DNA of 64,000 nt, from positions 2,197,055 to 2,261,054 of the forward strand of contig JACAXG010000111.1 in the NCBI GenBank assembly GCA_018881555.1, read 5' to 3'. Shown here one piece after another: positions 1 to 12,292 of this stretch. Made by a program: the position numbers and the translations under genes. This DNA is from Amblyornis subalaris (Eukaryota; Chordata; Aves; Passeriformes; Ptilonorhynchidae). The notes below the pieces were generated by a model. That model saw nothing but the letters and a program-made list of their open reading frames with translations, searched no databases and had not been told where the DNA came from. Every line of letters begins with the position of its first letter. Within the stretch, counting starts at the first letter, position 1.

Positions 1-86
1 ATGGACTGTATCTTCTACAGACAATTGCTAAGAAAAGCAAAGATACGGTTTACATTTGCATTGAGATATGTACTTCGTTGAAGTAT

Positions 87-939
87 TGTTTCAGTTTTGA
101 GACAAATTTAAGAGAGGACTCTCTGAACTGAGTCCTTCTCTCCAAAAGGATTCCCAAAAATCCCTTTCTTTCAATAGGAAATGAATACTAATAAATGAAA
201 GTGACAAAAAACCCCATTTATTAACAAACAGAATGCCCACCCACAAGGCAAAGGAAAAAATTAAATAACTGTTAAGCAGTAAACCATCAGAACCCACTTC
301 CCCCCACACACACACAGGAACAAAGACCCAAAAAATGTCCGGAGAATGGGGCCAGTGCTGGAGGAAATGTCCCTTTCCTGACACGTGGTCGGAGATTGCG
401 CCGGCTTTCACGCTGAGGGGAGTAGAACATCCATGGGGCAGTTCCAACAGTGAGGGGGAAAACCCAGCGGCTACCTGGTGTCAACCTTTTCTCCACGGCA
501 ATCGTGGCAGATGAAACAACTGTGCTGGAGCCTTTGGTGAGCTCTCTCTCCTGGCTTGGTGCCCCGAGGCTTGGGCTGGAACAGAGCAGCCCCACTTTGT
601 GCCGGGTCCAGGTCCCACCGATCTTGGAGCAGCAGCTAGTTCAGTTTAGCTCAAAGCAGCTGAAAGATGCCACTCCATCTTCTCCAAGCGAGGGAAAGAA
701 AAAGTTTTTTGCCTGGGCCAAAAACCAAGTCAGCCAAGCAGAAAACAGGTTGCACAGAGCCATGGGAAGCCTGGGCAGTGAAGCTTCAAAGCGCCCACGC
801 ATCAGAGGCAAGAAGACTCCCCTTGCCTCACTTGGCCCCTCCTCCTCCTCGGGTCTGTGGATTTAAAGGTACAGGTACCATTTTTCGGCATAAGCAGAGG
901 ATCATGGAATAGAGTATCATAATAAATCACTCCAAGACA
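87..939 (-). mobile_element. Solo LTR of an endogenous retrovirus (family A, copy 1)
   Basis: The element begins TGTTTCAG and ends CCAAGACA on the plus strand, so it has TG...CA termini. It is flanked by agtat (82-86) and agcat (940-944), a 5-bp target-site duplication with one mismatch. The retroviral reading direction is minus: a polyadenylation signal AATAAA (plus TTTATT, 217-222) lies near the plus-left end, followed by U5. The left 450 bp match the LTR at 39994-40800 nearly base for base, and match 8739-9722 in inverse orientation. There is no internal region or second LTR nearby, so this is a solo LTR left by recombination. Open frames of 118 and 138 codons inside it are not genes. A 5-bp duplication fits an ERVL-like or other class with 5-bp staggered integration; the exact family name is not known to me. 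Confidence 0.85.
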
Positions 940-3900
940 AGCATATATTTATATGTCTGTCTGCAGTTCATGGCAGACTCCTGAGGAACTCTATTTACTA
1001 CATCTGTCTTTCGACAATGAACCAAAATCAATCTTAGCTACTATCACTTTATACAAGTTTCATCTAAACAGTGTTTTCCTTCAAAGTTCCAGGTGCGAAG
1101 AAATTTTCTCTCCTGGAATGGAGTGGAACTTTAATTTTCCTCAAACAATGCAGAGTTGTTGAATGTGAAATCAACTAAGTTGATTCTGTGAATACATCCC
1201 CAGAATAGATTAAATCGCCCCTAATGTAAACAACCGCCAAAAGGGAGAGAGGAGAAACAGATAGTGAGAGCTTCCTTACTGTTAAATTCACACTTACATT
1301 TTTTATATTATATGTATTGACCTGACAGATTCATCAAATATATATTTTGTAAGACAATCTTTATACACTTCATAGTCCCTAAAAATAATATTTGGGAATT
1401 AGATACATGAGTGTGGAGAGTTCATACACAGAAATCTACTGGAGTCCAAAGTGTCTCCATATACATATACCTTTTTGTTTATAGCCTCTTTCAAAGTGTC
1501 TGGCTGTGGTATCCATTCAACAGAGTCATTTGAATTGCCAAATACAACATTCATGAAACAGTAGCTCAGATTTATTTACTTTTTCTTCCTAATTACATTC
1601 ATTCGTTAAAAAAGGACACAAAAATGGCTGGAGTCCTGAAAGCTGCCTGACAATCAAGGAAAGCATGATGTACTATTGCAGTGAGGAACAGAGAGCAGAA
1701 AAGAGGTCACAGTTGTCCATCTGATTTTAAGTAAATACTTTCTGAATTGCTGAAAAACACCATATAACATCGAGGGACACAAGTGATGATCAGCTGCATG
1801 GCATTTACAGTAGAACCAGGCTTTTATTTCATCAGACACACATTTTCATTTCATTCTCAAAACCCGGAATCTCTTTCTTGAAAAAAAAATCAGCCCAACC
1901 AACCAAACCAAAAAACATGCAACAAAAACAATGAAGAACTTTATCAAAAATATTTTATCAACAATACACTTAAACAGAAGGAATGTTTAGGACAAGAAGT
2001 TTCCCCATTTCACGGGCAAGGTGAAATGTGTTCGGATTTCAGTAGAATGACATTTTCATCTGTGCTACAGTGGCCATTGATTCCAGCGTACTTAACTGAG
2101 AGTATGTACTAAAAGGCAAAGACATGCCATGGGATCAGAAAACACCTGAAACTAGTGGTTAGGGGATTTCATTACATCAGTCGAAAAGCGCAAGCTGCTG
2201 CTGTGCTCTAAATATGTTGATTAAGTCTGTATGTTTTCCAATTTTGCTACCACAGTGTCACCAGGCATTTCAGAAAGGGAAACTTTCACACAGCCTCCTT
2301 CTTAAGATCAGAGATAAGCAGCACTGCTGCTTTGAGGGATTGGTTGTTGAAGCTTGCATTTAAATGACTCTAGACTTTAAAGTTTTAGCTTAGTAACTTT
2401 TCATCTCTTCTACTCTTCCTTATTATTTTGAGAGACTACTTAGTGCAAGAAACGAGTGGAGCTATACCATCTATATCCCCTGAATATCTGACTGTACATT
2501 TCCAATACATATAATTCTGCCAATTCGGGGTCCTTTCCTGTGAAGGAACTGAGTTAAAATGCTTATATTCTCATGCAGAAATATACTACAGCATTTCTTA
2601 AAATAGTAAGGATTCTATCCAGAGGAGGTAAAGCAGCTTCCAAGACTTCATCTGTCAAACATTATGGTTTGATTTGTTTTCCTCCAATTGTTTTTCTGTT
2701 TCTTCATTTTCAGTAATAGTTGGTTGGTATTCCAGAGCATAAACATAATCAGAACATTTCATCAGTATGATAGCTGACATGCTACCTAGTGGAAAAGTAG
2801 GAGAGAATGCAAGCTGAAAGCAAATTGAGATAGAGTTCAGGAAATAATTCGATTTTTAATTGTGAAGATCTTCAGAATGTTTCTGTAGCTCTTACATAAC
2901 TGATTTCTCCTTAAGAAGCAGCAAGATAAAAAACAGGCTGTGGTATTCAAAGTGGGAGGAGAAAAATCTGGAAAAAAACCCACAAATTTTGTGGATACTT
3001 AAAGAAAAAGTAGTTAGTGAACTCCTGAGATCATGGCAGGAGTTCATGTCATCACCCAGACCTGCATGGTCACAAGAGTGGAAAGTTCTATTTTTCTTAA
3101 TATCCTCATCATGCATATGAGAATATTTACCTATCTGAGAGAGAATTTTACTTGCTGACAAAGGACTGACATATTGAGTGCAGTATTAGAAAGAAGTATG
3201 TACTGTATCCTTGTACAAAAAGTGACTACTTTAAGATAGCGATAGTATTCTGTCTCTTTTATTAAGGCTAAATCTATTCACTTTATAAAATAAATTTTTT
3301 GTTTATATAAAAGAGGCCTGCTGAAAACATGCCTTTTTGTTATGAGAAAACATGGTGTGTGCTGAAACACAACTTTCTGATAACACACATATAATTCCAA
3401 ACAACATAGGTCATCCAGTTTAACACAGCAAGAACAGATTATCCATAATTGACTTAATACCACTCTTACTGTAATAACTCTAATTTACTAAAACTAGCTT
3501 AGCTTAATTTTTCATACTGTAAGCATGTTTAGTTCAGGAATTCTCTGTCTTGATTACTTAATTGTATGTGTCAAACAACAATTTGCAAAAAAAATATATA
3601 CTTCAATATATTTATACTGATCTTCCTTCCATTCTCCTTATATCGATTATATAACATATTGTTCTGAAAGAGTGGACTGATAATTATTTCTTTTGTTATC
3701 CTTGAAATTTTATAGAATTAAGATTATAAGATTAACTACCTATAGTAGGAGGTTTTTTTGGGCATAGAACTTGGCTTTTATATTAATAAAACAGAAAATT
3801 TATTCACTTTCCCACATTAAAAATTAATGGATGGATGTGTTTAAATGGTGATTTTGTTACAAGGCATAGGCCTTTTTTTATGACTTGGTGTCCCATGATT

Positions 3901-6900
3901 CTTTGGAGACGACAAGAGAGTGTGGTCTTGAATGAGGAATCCGCTTTATATGATGAGTTTATAAACAAAGTATGTGTAAAAAGCTAGAAAAGTAACAACT
4001 GGGGGAGGGGAAGGTAGAGGGAAATGGGTTATCTGCTGAGCCACAATTTTAAATTTTTAAATCCTGTTCTTACCAGACTTTGATCAGAATCAGCCAGAAT
4101 TCTCATGCATAGATGGCTTGTGCCCATGTAAACCACAAAGAGAACTTAATTTGTCTTGTCAAACAAATAGGGACACAAAGGTACCAACCTACTAGCATTG
4201 TTTTTAACCCCCATTACTAGCTGTAATTGAGAAGACAGAACTCATAAATGCTGTATTAAGCAATAATAAAATCAATATATATATATATGTCTATATATGA
4301 GCATTGATTGACTAACTTTTGCATTCATGTTACTTGAAATCATGACATTTCAACATTAAGAAAGTTTTGTTGTTGTTTCATACTCTTGATCTTTTGAAGG
4401 GGTATGATTTCTGGCTATAGCTTGCATTAATTTTGTAGGTAATCAACTTACCAATTTACCATCAAATCGAAACACCTGCTCTTCATCCATTTAAAATCCC
4501 TTAGGAGAGATATTTCAGTTGCACAAAAAAGAAAAATCAGCCAAACACTATCTTACATTAGATTTTTCTCTTTAAAACCCCAAAAGGTCATTCCAGAAAT
4601 ATAGTTACCACAGAACTCAGGTTAAGTAATTACATATTTTAGCATTGTCTAAAATAATTTATATTCAGAAAATATCAGAGGTCAGTCTTTGCTTTGAAAT
4701 GGATATATTTTTTTCTCAAAAAGAAGCACCATGCAATATTTGGGAGTCAGGAAAATAATGCTTTCAGAGCAGAAACACAGTTATTGTTATTTATCTTTTC
4801 TATTCGGTAGCTTACACACATAAATGCACATCCAGTCACATATGTTTCTCTCCCCCAGACACATTTGGAGAATTTTAATACTGGAATGAAAATTCATTTC
4901 TGATTGAGTGTAACATTTCTCTTTTCTTTTTTCGTATGGCAGGGAATAGAGAAATTAAAAGCTTTCCCCACAACGTCTTAGAATCTGATACAGACTGATA
5001 GCTTCTGCAGAGAGATTTAAGATAAGGAAAGCAGACAGAAAGTCAACATAATGAGAGCTGCCTAGCAGCTATAAAATCAAAACTGCTCCAACTAGCTAAT
5101 GCTAAGACAAGGAGACAAATTTTAACAAAAACCAATGGAAATATTGTAATGTTTCACTATACAATATACTCATTACACAGGACCCCTCAACACCTTGAAT
5201 ATTCTAAGATATAAAGAGAATTGGCTATAATGAGGAGAATACAATTAGAGCTTTAGAGCTTTTACACATGGTCAAATGCAAAAACTCCATGTTGTTTACC
5301 CAGTTCTCACTCATGAGATAACTTTACAAAACTAGCTAGACCTTCTATAATATTTCTGGTGATTACAAAACCTTCTACATCAAGCCCCAGATCACCTACC
5401 TAAATCCTGTTTTTGGAGTGCATGTAAACCTTGGAAATAAATAGTCACAAATATTGCCTAGTCCTATTCTGTGTGTTCTGCTTTGTAAAAACAGTGAGGC
5501 TCCAATTAAGTAAAAAAACTTTGTCCCTTCCTAGGAGGGAATGAGATCACTTGTAGCAAAATCCATCATTTTTTCACTAATCATGTGTCTAGGTCAATGT
5601 TTGAATACAATTGATGGAGTTCAAACTTTAGGAAAAATTTCTTTCATTTAGAAATGCATTATTGTTTAATTGCACTGTGTTAAAACTGTTTACTGTTTGT
5701 CTCATTTTCAGATCATCAAAATTAGGCTATAAGCTCTTTTATATTATTTTTCATTTCATCTGAAGAAGCAAGCCATTACAGATGGTAAGCTGTGAAAGTA
5801 CAAGGTGAGAAGTGAAAACTTTACCTGACTGGGGATTCCATTTATATTTCTAGTACTAAGATATAGATACTTTTTGACAAAATTGGTTCAATTGGTAAAG
5901 TGTGAAAAGTTTCGGAACAACAACTGAAGGGATTTTTGGGATTTAGCAGCGGGAAAACATATGGAAGGACTACTTTTTAATCAAAATGAAAAAAAGTTTA
6001 AAAAAATTGCAGTCTCCATGCTTTTATTCCTTCTGCTCAAATGTTCGTGTCTCATACTATCTACCTGATCTTTCCTACTGAAGAGCTGACACTCTCTTGT
6101 CTTCCTCTGAAACTCCTCTTTCCAATATCTTTGGCGTCCATCAGCTCTCATTTGCTTTTGACTTGACAACTGATGGGCTTTGTACTCTCAGAAGGCCAAT
6201 TCTATTGATGGCTGAGCCTCTGTACCTTTGTGGATCTCCTGCTTCACCACTATCAGAATATTATTTTCTGTCCCTGCAAGTGACTTTTATTTCTTCTCAC
6301 ATATCATCTTTGCAATATTCAAGTTTCTCATTAAAAAAATTTGCAGTTTAACCTTTCTCAAATTGCTTTCTATAAATTACTGCTGATTTCTACATCCAAA
6401 TTAATCAACTTTGTATATTTTTCCTTCTAAATTTTCATGATATGTAAGAGAAGGGTTCAATATATTTTTTATGAGGTGGGCAGTTAACTTATGTATAAAA
6501 CGCACATCCATAAAAGGGGTAAATAGTCTCTGTACAGTTAATATTTGCCTATGGATTCAGTAAATTTTGGAATACAAAACAAGTCTCTGGAAGATGATGA
6601 GCTGGGCAGGGATTCTTCACCTGACACTGTGTCTGAGTCTCATTTTGAGAGAACTACCTTAATACTCCTTGAATCTCACTCCTTTAAAGAAGGTCAACAA
6701 CATAATTTCCTAAGAGGTGAAAAAAATTCTAAAATGAAGATGAAAATACGGATGCCTCACAGGCAGGCTGTGCAAACCATGTATTTAATTTTAGTTTTAC
6801 ATATTGGAAGAAAAATATGGACTTTAAGTTCTCCTGTAAGACCTAGAGTTTCTGTGATTTTTGGAGCCGAGTACAGATGACAATGGAAAAGATGACCATT

Positions 6901-8733
6901 TCAGTAATAGGTAGGTGAGCAGTATTGACTAATGTGCTTCAGGTCACTGTCATAGAGTGGCATTCAGCTGTGGTGGAACAATTGGGCAAAGCATGGCCAA
7001 GGGTGCCAGCACCACATGGTATCTAAATCACAGATGGAGCAGTGATGCTGTATGAAGCCCACTTAAACCAACATATCATTAGGTACTCTTAATAAGGCTT
7101 TATCAGCCTAATCTACCCCTCTTTCTACAAATTCAGTGGAAGTCTACTGTGAAACTTAGTCTGGTTTCTGGGTTACATGAGTAAATAATATGCAGTGGCA
7201 GACTTATTGCTCAGTTCTTTCCGATGATGCTGTGGGCAGAATTTGAAGCTTACTAGAAGGTACTCCCTAGTTTAAAATCTGCAAACAGATGAACCAAGGT
7301 GAAAAGCCTCCATTTTGAAAGCAAGGTTTTTTTCAATTGTGTCACTGGTGCTCTCTCTATGATACAAATTTTCCAGGTGCTCCAGAAAGTCATTAGAATG
7401 CTTTCAAAAAACCCAAGACAAACAGTGTTGACAGGCACAAGAGAGTGTTGACTAAGGGCTGGAGTTAGCACTGGGAAAAATGGGTATTTGGTAGGTCTAG
7501 CATAAAGAAGTATCTTTCTTTTAGTATTTTAGAAGTATCTATACAATTATATCATAATTGTGCCAATTTGTCATGTGAACCAAATACCAAATTAACTTCT
7601 TAAGGTGTACACTGTTCTCAGAAATCTCTAAGATCAAGTACAGCAGGAGTGCGATGAAAGGGAAAAGAATCTGAGCAGAAAAAGCATAAAGAAGGGTTGA
7701 CAGGAAGTATATGCCTGCAAGCATATATGATGAAAATACGATGTTGGTAAAAGATCTGACAGTCAGCCTGAGGAAATGGAAAGAAATGGGAAACATACTT
7801 CTAATTTCTCTGAGAATATCTAATCAACTGTGGTCACTTAGGTATGGATGTTGATGCATTTGATATTTTATAAAAAATCTTTTCTGGATCTCCTTGTGGG
7901 GCTTGTGCAGCTGACAGCAGGTACAGCATGCCAATGGAGTTTGAGTCTGGGCATCACTGAAACCAAATCTTTTTGTTTTCAGCGATATCCAGCTACCTCT
8001 GTGTGGAAAATGCTGGTAACTTGCTATAACACCCCAGGGAGCTAGATACAAGAACTTTTGTTGATCATTCTGCTACAAATCTTTTATTTTTCACCAAGAA
8101 TTGTCAGGGCTGCCAATTGAATTTTCAGCTGAAGTCTGCAAATATTGACTGTAGACTTGGTTTGCCAACATAAACAAACCAGATTGTTACAGAAGATTTA
8201 AAATGTTCTCTTTTATAGCACTCATTGCAAGTATGTGACTTAAAATATCAAACCACTTAACAGTCTGGAGATATGCACCTACAGAAACAGAGTATGCTAT
8301 GTGTACTTTCTGCAGTTGTTTAATAACTTATAATATTACTTGCATAAGACTCTTCTGTATTTTAATTTTTGGATTGGTGAATCTTTTTTACAAGATACTT
8401 CTTTTTGCTATAGTCAAAAACACAAGCAAGATTTCAGATTTAAATCTGAACTTAGAAAAGTCTATTGTACGAATCCTATCATAACACAGTTGCAGCTAAC
8501 CTTGGGTCAGAATTTCTCTTGGAGAGCATTTGGAAAATAGGTATAAACTTTTCACAGTTCACTTAAAACTTTATAAAGTATTCTACACCACACAGCATAG
8601 TATATCAGGCTTTTTAAACTAGTTTTCTGTTCTATTATTTAGCCATGTATTTTGGGTCAACACTACAGCATCTTGCAGTTGATTTTACTTTTTAATAAAG
8701 TTGAGAATGCAGATTTTTATTGTTCACTTGTAA
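940..8733. other. Unique AT-rich non-coding stretch
   Basis: No gene, RNA gene or clear mobile element was recognised in these 7.8 kb. All open frames are short (under about 115 codons) with no recognisable domain. Visible low-complexity sequence is limited to a short (TA)n run near 4277-4306 and scattered A or T runs. Old, highly diverged repeats cannot be excluded by eye. Confidence 0.55.
4277..4306. repeat. Short (TA)n microsatellite
   Basis: Alternating T and A with one interruption (tatatatatatatgtctatatatg), typical slippage repeat in AT-rich DNA. Confidence 0.8.
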
Positions 8734-8738
8734 AATGG

Positions 8739-9722
8739 TGTCCTGGAGTAATCTATTATGACAATTTATTCCATGATCCTCTTCTTATGTCCAAAAAATT
8801 GGTATCATTTTCTCGTTTTGCACACCCTTTTCTCCCCTTTCCTGGCTTGGGAGTATCGCATGACCCTGGCCAAGATCCTTCTGGGTTCAGAGGGTCCGAA
8901 ATGGTGCTTGCTTTCTTCCGGTGTGGGAGACTGGAATGTCAGTTGCAGTCTTCTGGTTCAGGGGAGGCTGGGAAGATGATCCCTCTCTTCCGGATCGGGA
9001 GACATGAAGTCCCGCCCTTTCTTCCAGTTCCTGGTGTTCTGCCGGACCTGCTGTGCCCTGCTGTGCTCTGCCGTGGTCTGCCGTGGCAGCTGCTGCCAGA
9101 GAGAGGGGACTGGGGCCACTCCCGCCGGAGCCCTGCACTCAATGAACTGGATTGAACAGGTCACTTTTCCAAAACCGGTGGAAATCGCTGAGAGGGGAGT
9201 GGCTGTGTCCAATCCCAAGCCCCGAGAAGCCAAGCCGCGCAGAGAAAAACACACCAAAAGGCTCCAACCCAGCCGTTTTTGCCTGCTGTAATTGCCCTCG
9301 GAGGGAAAAAGGTCAACACCAGCTAGCCACAAGAATTCTTTTCTCTCTACTGCAGTACTGCTCCGTGGGGGCAGGGGGTCTGCCTCCCCCCTCCACGTGG
9401 AAGGCCACCATCTCTGGAGCACGTGTTGGAAAAGAAGTATTCGTCCTGCACTGCCTCTGCTTTCCGGACATTTTTTGGGGGGGCTTTGCTTCTGTGTGTG
9501 CGGGGAAGTGGCCTCCAATGGTTTCGTCTTAACAGGTATTTACCTTTTGTTTTCCCTTGTCTGGTAGGTGGGTATTCTGTTTGTTAATAAACTGTTTATT
9601 TTTTTTTGTTTTGCACTTTCGTCTATTGGTGTTCATTCTCTATTGGTGCAAAGGGGATTTTTGGTACCCTTTTTGAAGAGAAAGAGTCCAAACAGTCTCT
9701 CTCCTAAATTTGTCTCAAAACA
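8739..9722 (+). mobile_element. Solo LTR of an endogenous retrovirus (family A, copy 2)
   Basis: The LTR starts TGTCCTGGAG and ends GTCTCAAAACA. It is bounded by perfect 5-bp target-site duplications, aatgg at 8734-8738 and 9723-9727. AATAAA lies at 9586-9591, after a T-rich and G-rich stretch, and U5 follows (shared with the minus-strand copies at 87-939 and 39994-40800). The first 65 bp match the reverse complement of the right end of copy 1 (TATT.TGA..CT.TATTCCATGATCCTC pattern), so both ends of the family are defined independently. The region is GC- and CpG-rich against its surroundings. Open frames of 126-186 codons here are by-products of this composition. No internal proviral sequence is attached. 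Confidence 0.88.
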
Positions 9723-9727
9723 AATGG

Positions 9728-10619
9728 GTTATATAAACAACAGGGTATATGCACAACTGACCTACAATTATTCTTTTGGAGGTCAGTGTGGAACACAGTA
9801 AGTACCTCATCATCATTATACACTTCATGTTGGCCCAAAGCAATTCAGAAGGACATTTCAAATGTTGTTTTCCACTCTGCCTAACATACCTCACTTAAAA
9901 ATAATCTTTGTTTCCCACCACTACTGTGAAGTTGCCTGCTTTAGACTTCACAAAGTTACAATGTTGTGGAAATTTAAAGTGGGCTCTAGAGAACGTCTAT
10001 TTCCCTGACTAGGATGTTTTGATACATTAACTTCTCTGTAAGAGGAGTTTGGAACCCAGCTCACCACACAAGTAAAGTTCAAACTTCCTAAACATGAACT
10101 AAGGTAACAAAATTCTACTGTTAAACATCACTTCAGCTTCATTCAAAAATTGTTGTCCCAGAAGCAGATCTTGGCCACAGGCTCCAGTCCAATCTATTGA
10201 TCACTGCATAAGTGCCAAGACTCTCATTTACACCCTGGATTCTGTACCAGATGAGAAAGTTCCAAACTGAAACAAATTGGTGAAATCTGAGTTTTGCCAT
10301 GGGTGAGGTCTCAGTGAAGTTCACTTCAATCTGGATGAGATCAAGAGTTCTGATAGCATTCTGGATATAATAAACCGTGCTCACTTGACTCAGAACTCAT
10401 TACTCTGCAAACCTGCTTGATTTAATTATCTGTCTGTTCTCACAAGCTACACAGACTTCTGGTTCCTCTTGCAAAGATGAATTTGTAGCAACTCCACAAA
10501 AGATGATACAAGATAACTGCTGCTTTTCAGAACTTATGGATAATGAAGAGCCACAAATTTTAGATTTCAAAAATACAAGAGAAATTAAGCAGGAAAAACA
10601 TTGGATAATTATGCAAGAG
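9728..10619. other. Unique sequence, nothing recognised
   Basis: No recognisable gene or repeat. The minus-strand open frames of 76-81 codons carry no known motif. It may contain undetected upstream LTR sequence belonging to the ERV remnant that follows. Confidence 0.5.
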
Positions 10620-11147
10620 TGATGGAGCACCTTTGATGGGCACCCTGCATCTAGCCAGGGTCAACACATCGCAGTACTTTTTGACACCCAACATGGGCCT
10701 CAAGGAATTCGAGATAAGTATAGTAACTGGGAGACATAAAAGGCAAAACATGGATAGAACACTGTTAGAGAGCAAAATGATGGTGGGAAATTTTGGTTGT
10801 TGCAATTTTGAAGGGATGAGGAGTAGATTGTGTGTAAATTGTCTGCTTTTATTTAGTATTGTGATGATGTTACTTTGATGTGGCAAAATATTTTTTGTTG
10901 ATTGTGAAGATTGTGTGATAAATATGGATTTTAATGACAAATATGTGATTCAAAGAGGCTAGATTTGGAATATATTTTGTGGCAAGGTTTTGGTGGCAGA
11001 AGGGTTACAGGGGTGGCTTGTCTGAGAAGCTGCAATAAGCTTCCCTTACGTCCCATAAAACTAGTACCAGCCTACTCCAAGATGGACCACGACTGGCCAA
11101 TCAACAATGGTCATAGTGCCTCGCAGATAACAGAGCTAATATGTTGG
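10620..11147 (+). mobile_element. ERV remnant: LTR 3' tip, primer binding site and 5' leader
   Basis: A short LTR 3' tip appears to end at gggtcaacacatcgca (10673). Eight bases later, 10682-10699 matches a tRNA-Lys-type (Lys-1,2) retroviral primer binding site at 14 of 18 positions. Two of the four differences are CpG-to-CpA changes expected from methylation decay. Downstream, 10970-11130 (a gtggcaaggttttggtggcag... block with aagctgc, aagcttccc and gactggccaatcaa) resembles the untranslated leader of avian ERVs as I remember it. No gag, pol or env is recognisable. The remnant is cut at 11148 by a younger solo LTR. The upstream limit of the LTR cannot be seen. Confidence 0.5.
10682..10699 (+). 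other. Decayed retroviral primer binding site (tRNA-Lys type)
   Basis: TGACACCCAACATGGGCC matches the 18-nt complement of the 3' end of tRNA-Lys (Lys-1,2 type) at 14 positions. It sits just after an LTR-like CA end, the expected place for minus-strand priming. The 8-base spacer is longer than the usual 0-3, so the LTR end is tentative. Confidence 0.55.
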
Positions 11148-11459
11148 TGTTGCGGATGAGTGGGCCTTTGCAGAATGAAGGCCTTTTTATTCTTGTAAAA
11201 TCATGGCTCACTCCTGTTTCTTCAGCTAAGAAGAGAACTCTGGGAATGACATCAGCTGACTTAGAGGTAGAAAAAACAAGTTATATAACCTTCACGTGCT
11301 CACCTCATGCCTTATGGTGATTGGTTGAATTATTATTTGTTGTATTTCTATGGTATGCACTTGATAAGGCCTTAAAGGCTTAAAAAGGCCTGGGTTTTGC
11401 AATAAAGTAGCCTTCCTTCCCACTTGCCTCAGGACCCTGTGTCGTTCATCATCGCAACG
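11148..11459 (+). mobile_element. ERVK-like solo LTR, 312 bp, nested in the older ERV
   Basis: Starts TGTTGCGGATGA and ends TCATCGCAACG, so the termini are near-perfect inverted repeats and the final CA has mutated to CG. Flanks are tgttgg (11142-11147) and tgtagg (11460-11465), a 6-bp duplication with one mismatch. Six-base duplications and a compact LTR of about 300 bp are usual for ERVK/betaretrovirus-like and alpharetrovirus-like elements. A TATA-like TTAAAAAG (about 11380-11388) precedes AATAAA (11401-11406) by about 15 bases, a compact promoter/poly(A) layout. No internal region is attached. Confidence 0.82.
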
Positions 11460-11465
11460 TGTAGG

Positions 11466-11756
11466 GATGGATATAGGCACCTACAATGCAAGAGAACTCT
11501 CTTAACACTCAACAAAAACGTACTGAAATCACTTCTTCTGAAAGAATTTGAAGCTTGGAAGTTGTTTTACATTTATTGCTTGTATCTTACAATAACATCA
11601 AAGCTAGATTACTCTGATCTCATCCAGTGCAGCAATCCACAAACTCTAATGTATTGTACTTTCCTTGTGGACAAAACTTTTAAGGAACATGACACTCAGG
11701 AAATGCCATCTATGAAAAAAAAAGATGGATCACTCTGATTGTCTTTTTTAATCAAG
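11466..11756. other. Unique or unrecognised sequence between repeats
   Basis: Nothing recognised. It could be the continuation of the ERV leader interrupted at 11148, but I see no diagnostic motif. Confidence 0.4.
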
Positions 11757-12292
11757 CTATCATAGAATAGCTAAAGGTCATCTAGTCCAACCCACCTTCA
11801 ATGAGCAGGGACATCTTCAACTAGCCCAGATTTTTCAGAGTCTCATTTGACCTGATCTTGAATGGTTCCAAGGACAGGGCACCTATTACCTCTGAAAAAC
11901 CCATTCCAGTGTTTCACCATTCTCATTGTAAAAAGTTCTTCCTTTTATTTACTCCAAATCTACTGTCTTTTACCTCAATAACATTGTCTCTTGTCCTATT
12001 GCTTCAGGCCATGTTAAAAAGTCTGTTCCCATCTTTCTTTTTAGCCCCTTTTAAGTCTTCAGAGGCCATGAAAGGGTGTGTCTGGAGCCTTCTGTTGTCT
12101 GAACAACCACAACTCTCTCTGTCTTTTCTCACAGAAGAGGTGTTTCTGATCATTTTCATGGCCCTCCTCTGGACTTGATCCAACAGGTCCCTGTCTTTCT
12201 TGTGATGAGGACCCCAGAGCAGTATGCAGTCCTGCAGGTGACGTCTCATCAAAGTGGAGTCCCTTGACTGTGGAGGCAATAATTTCATCTCA
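11757..12292 (-). mobile_element. CR1 LINE 3' fragment (5'-truncated)
   Basis: The left end (catagaata...aaggtcatctagtccaaccca) is the classic reverse-complement 3' end of avian CR1. The minus-strand frame at 12004-12288 contains the C-terminal tail of the CR1 ORF2 polyprotein: LWGPHHKKDRDLLDQVQRRA, MKMIRN, then DLKGAKKKDGNRLF. This is the segment after the reverse-transcriptase domain. Endonuclease and catalytic RT are absent, as expected for 5' truncation during target-primed insertion. Stops and indels separate the coding tail from the 3' UTR (11757-12000). Confidence 0.9.

Noticed and set aside
7970..8045. Possible small exon (ttttgttttcag acceptor, gtaact donor)
   Set aside because: Such splice-like pairs occur by chance; the 11-codon piece between them is uninformative.
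8652..9532. Open frames of 126-186 codons on both strands
   Set aside because: Inside or overlapping the LTR at 8739-9722; no retroviral or host protein motif was recognised.
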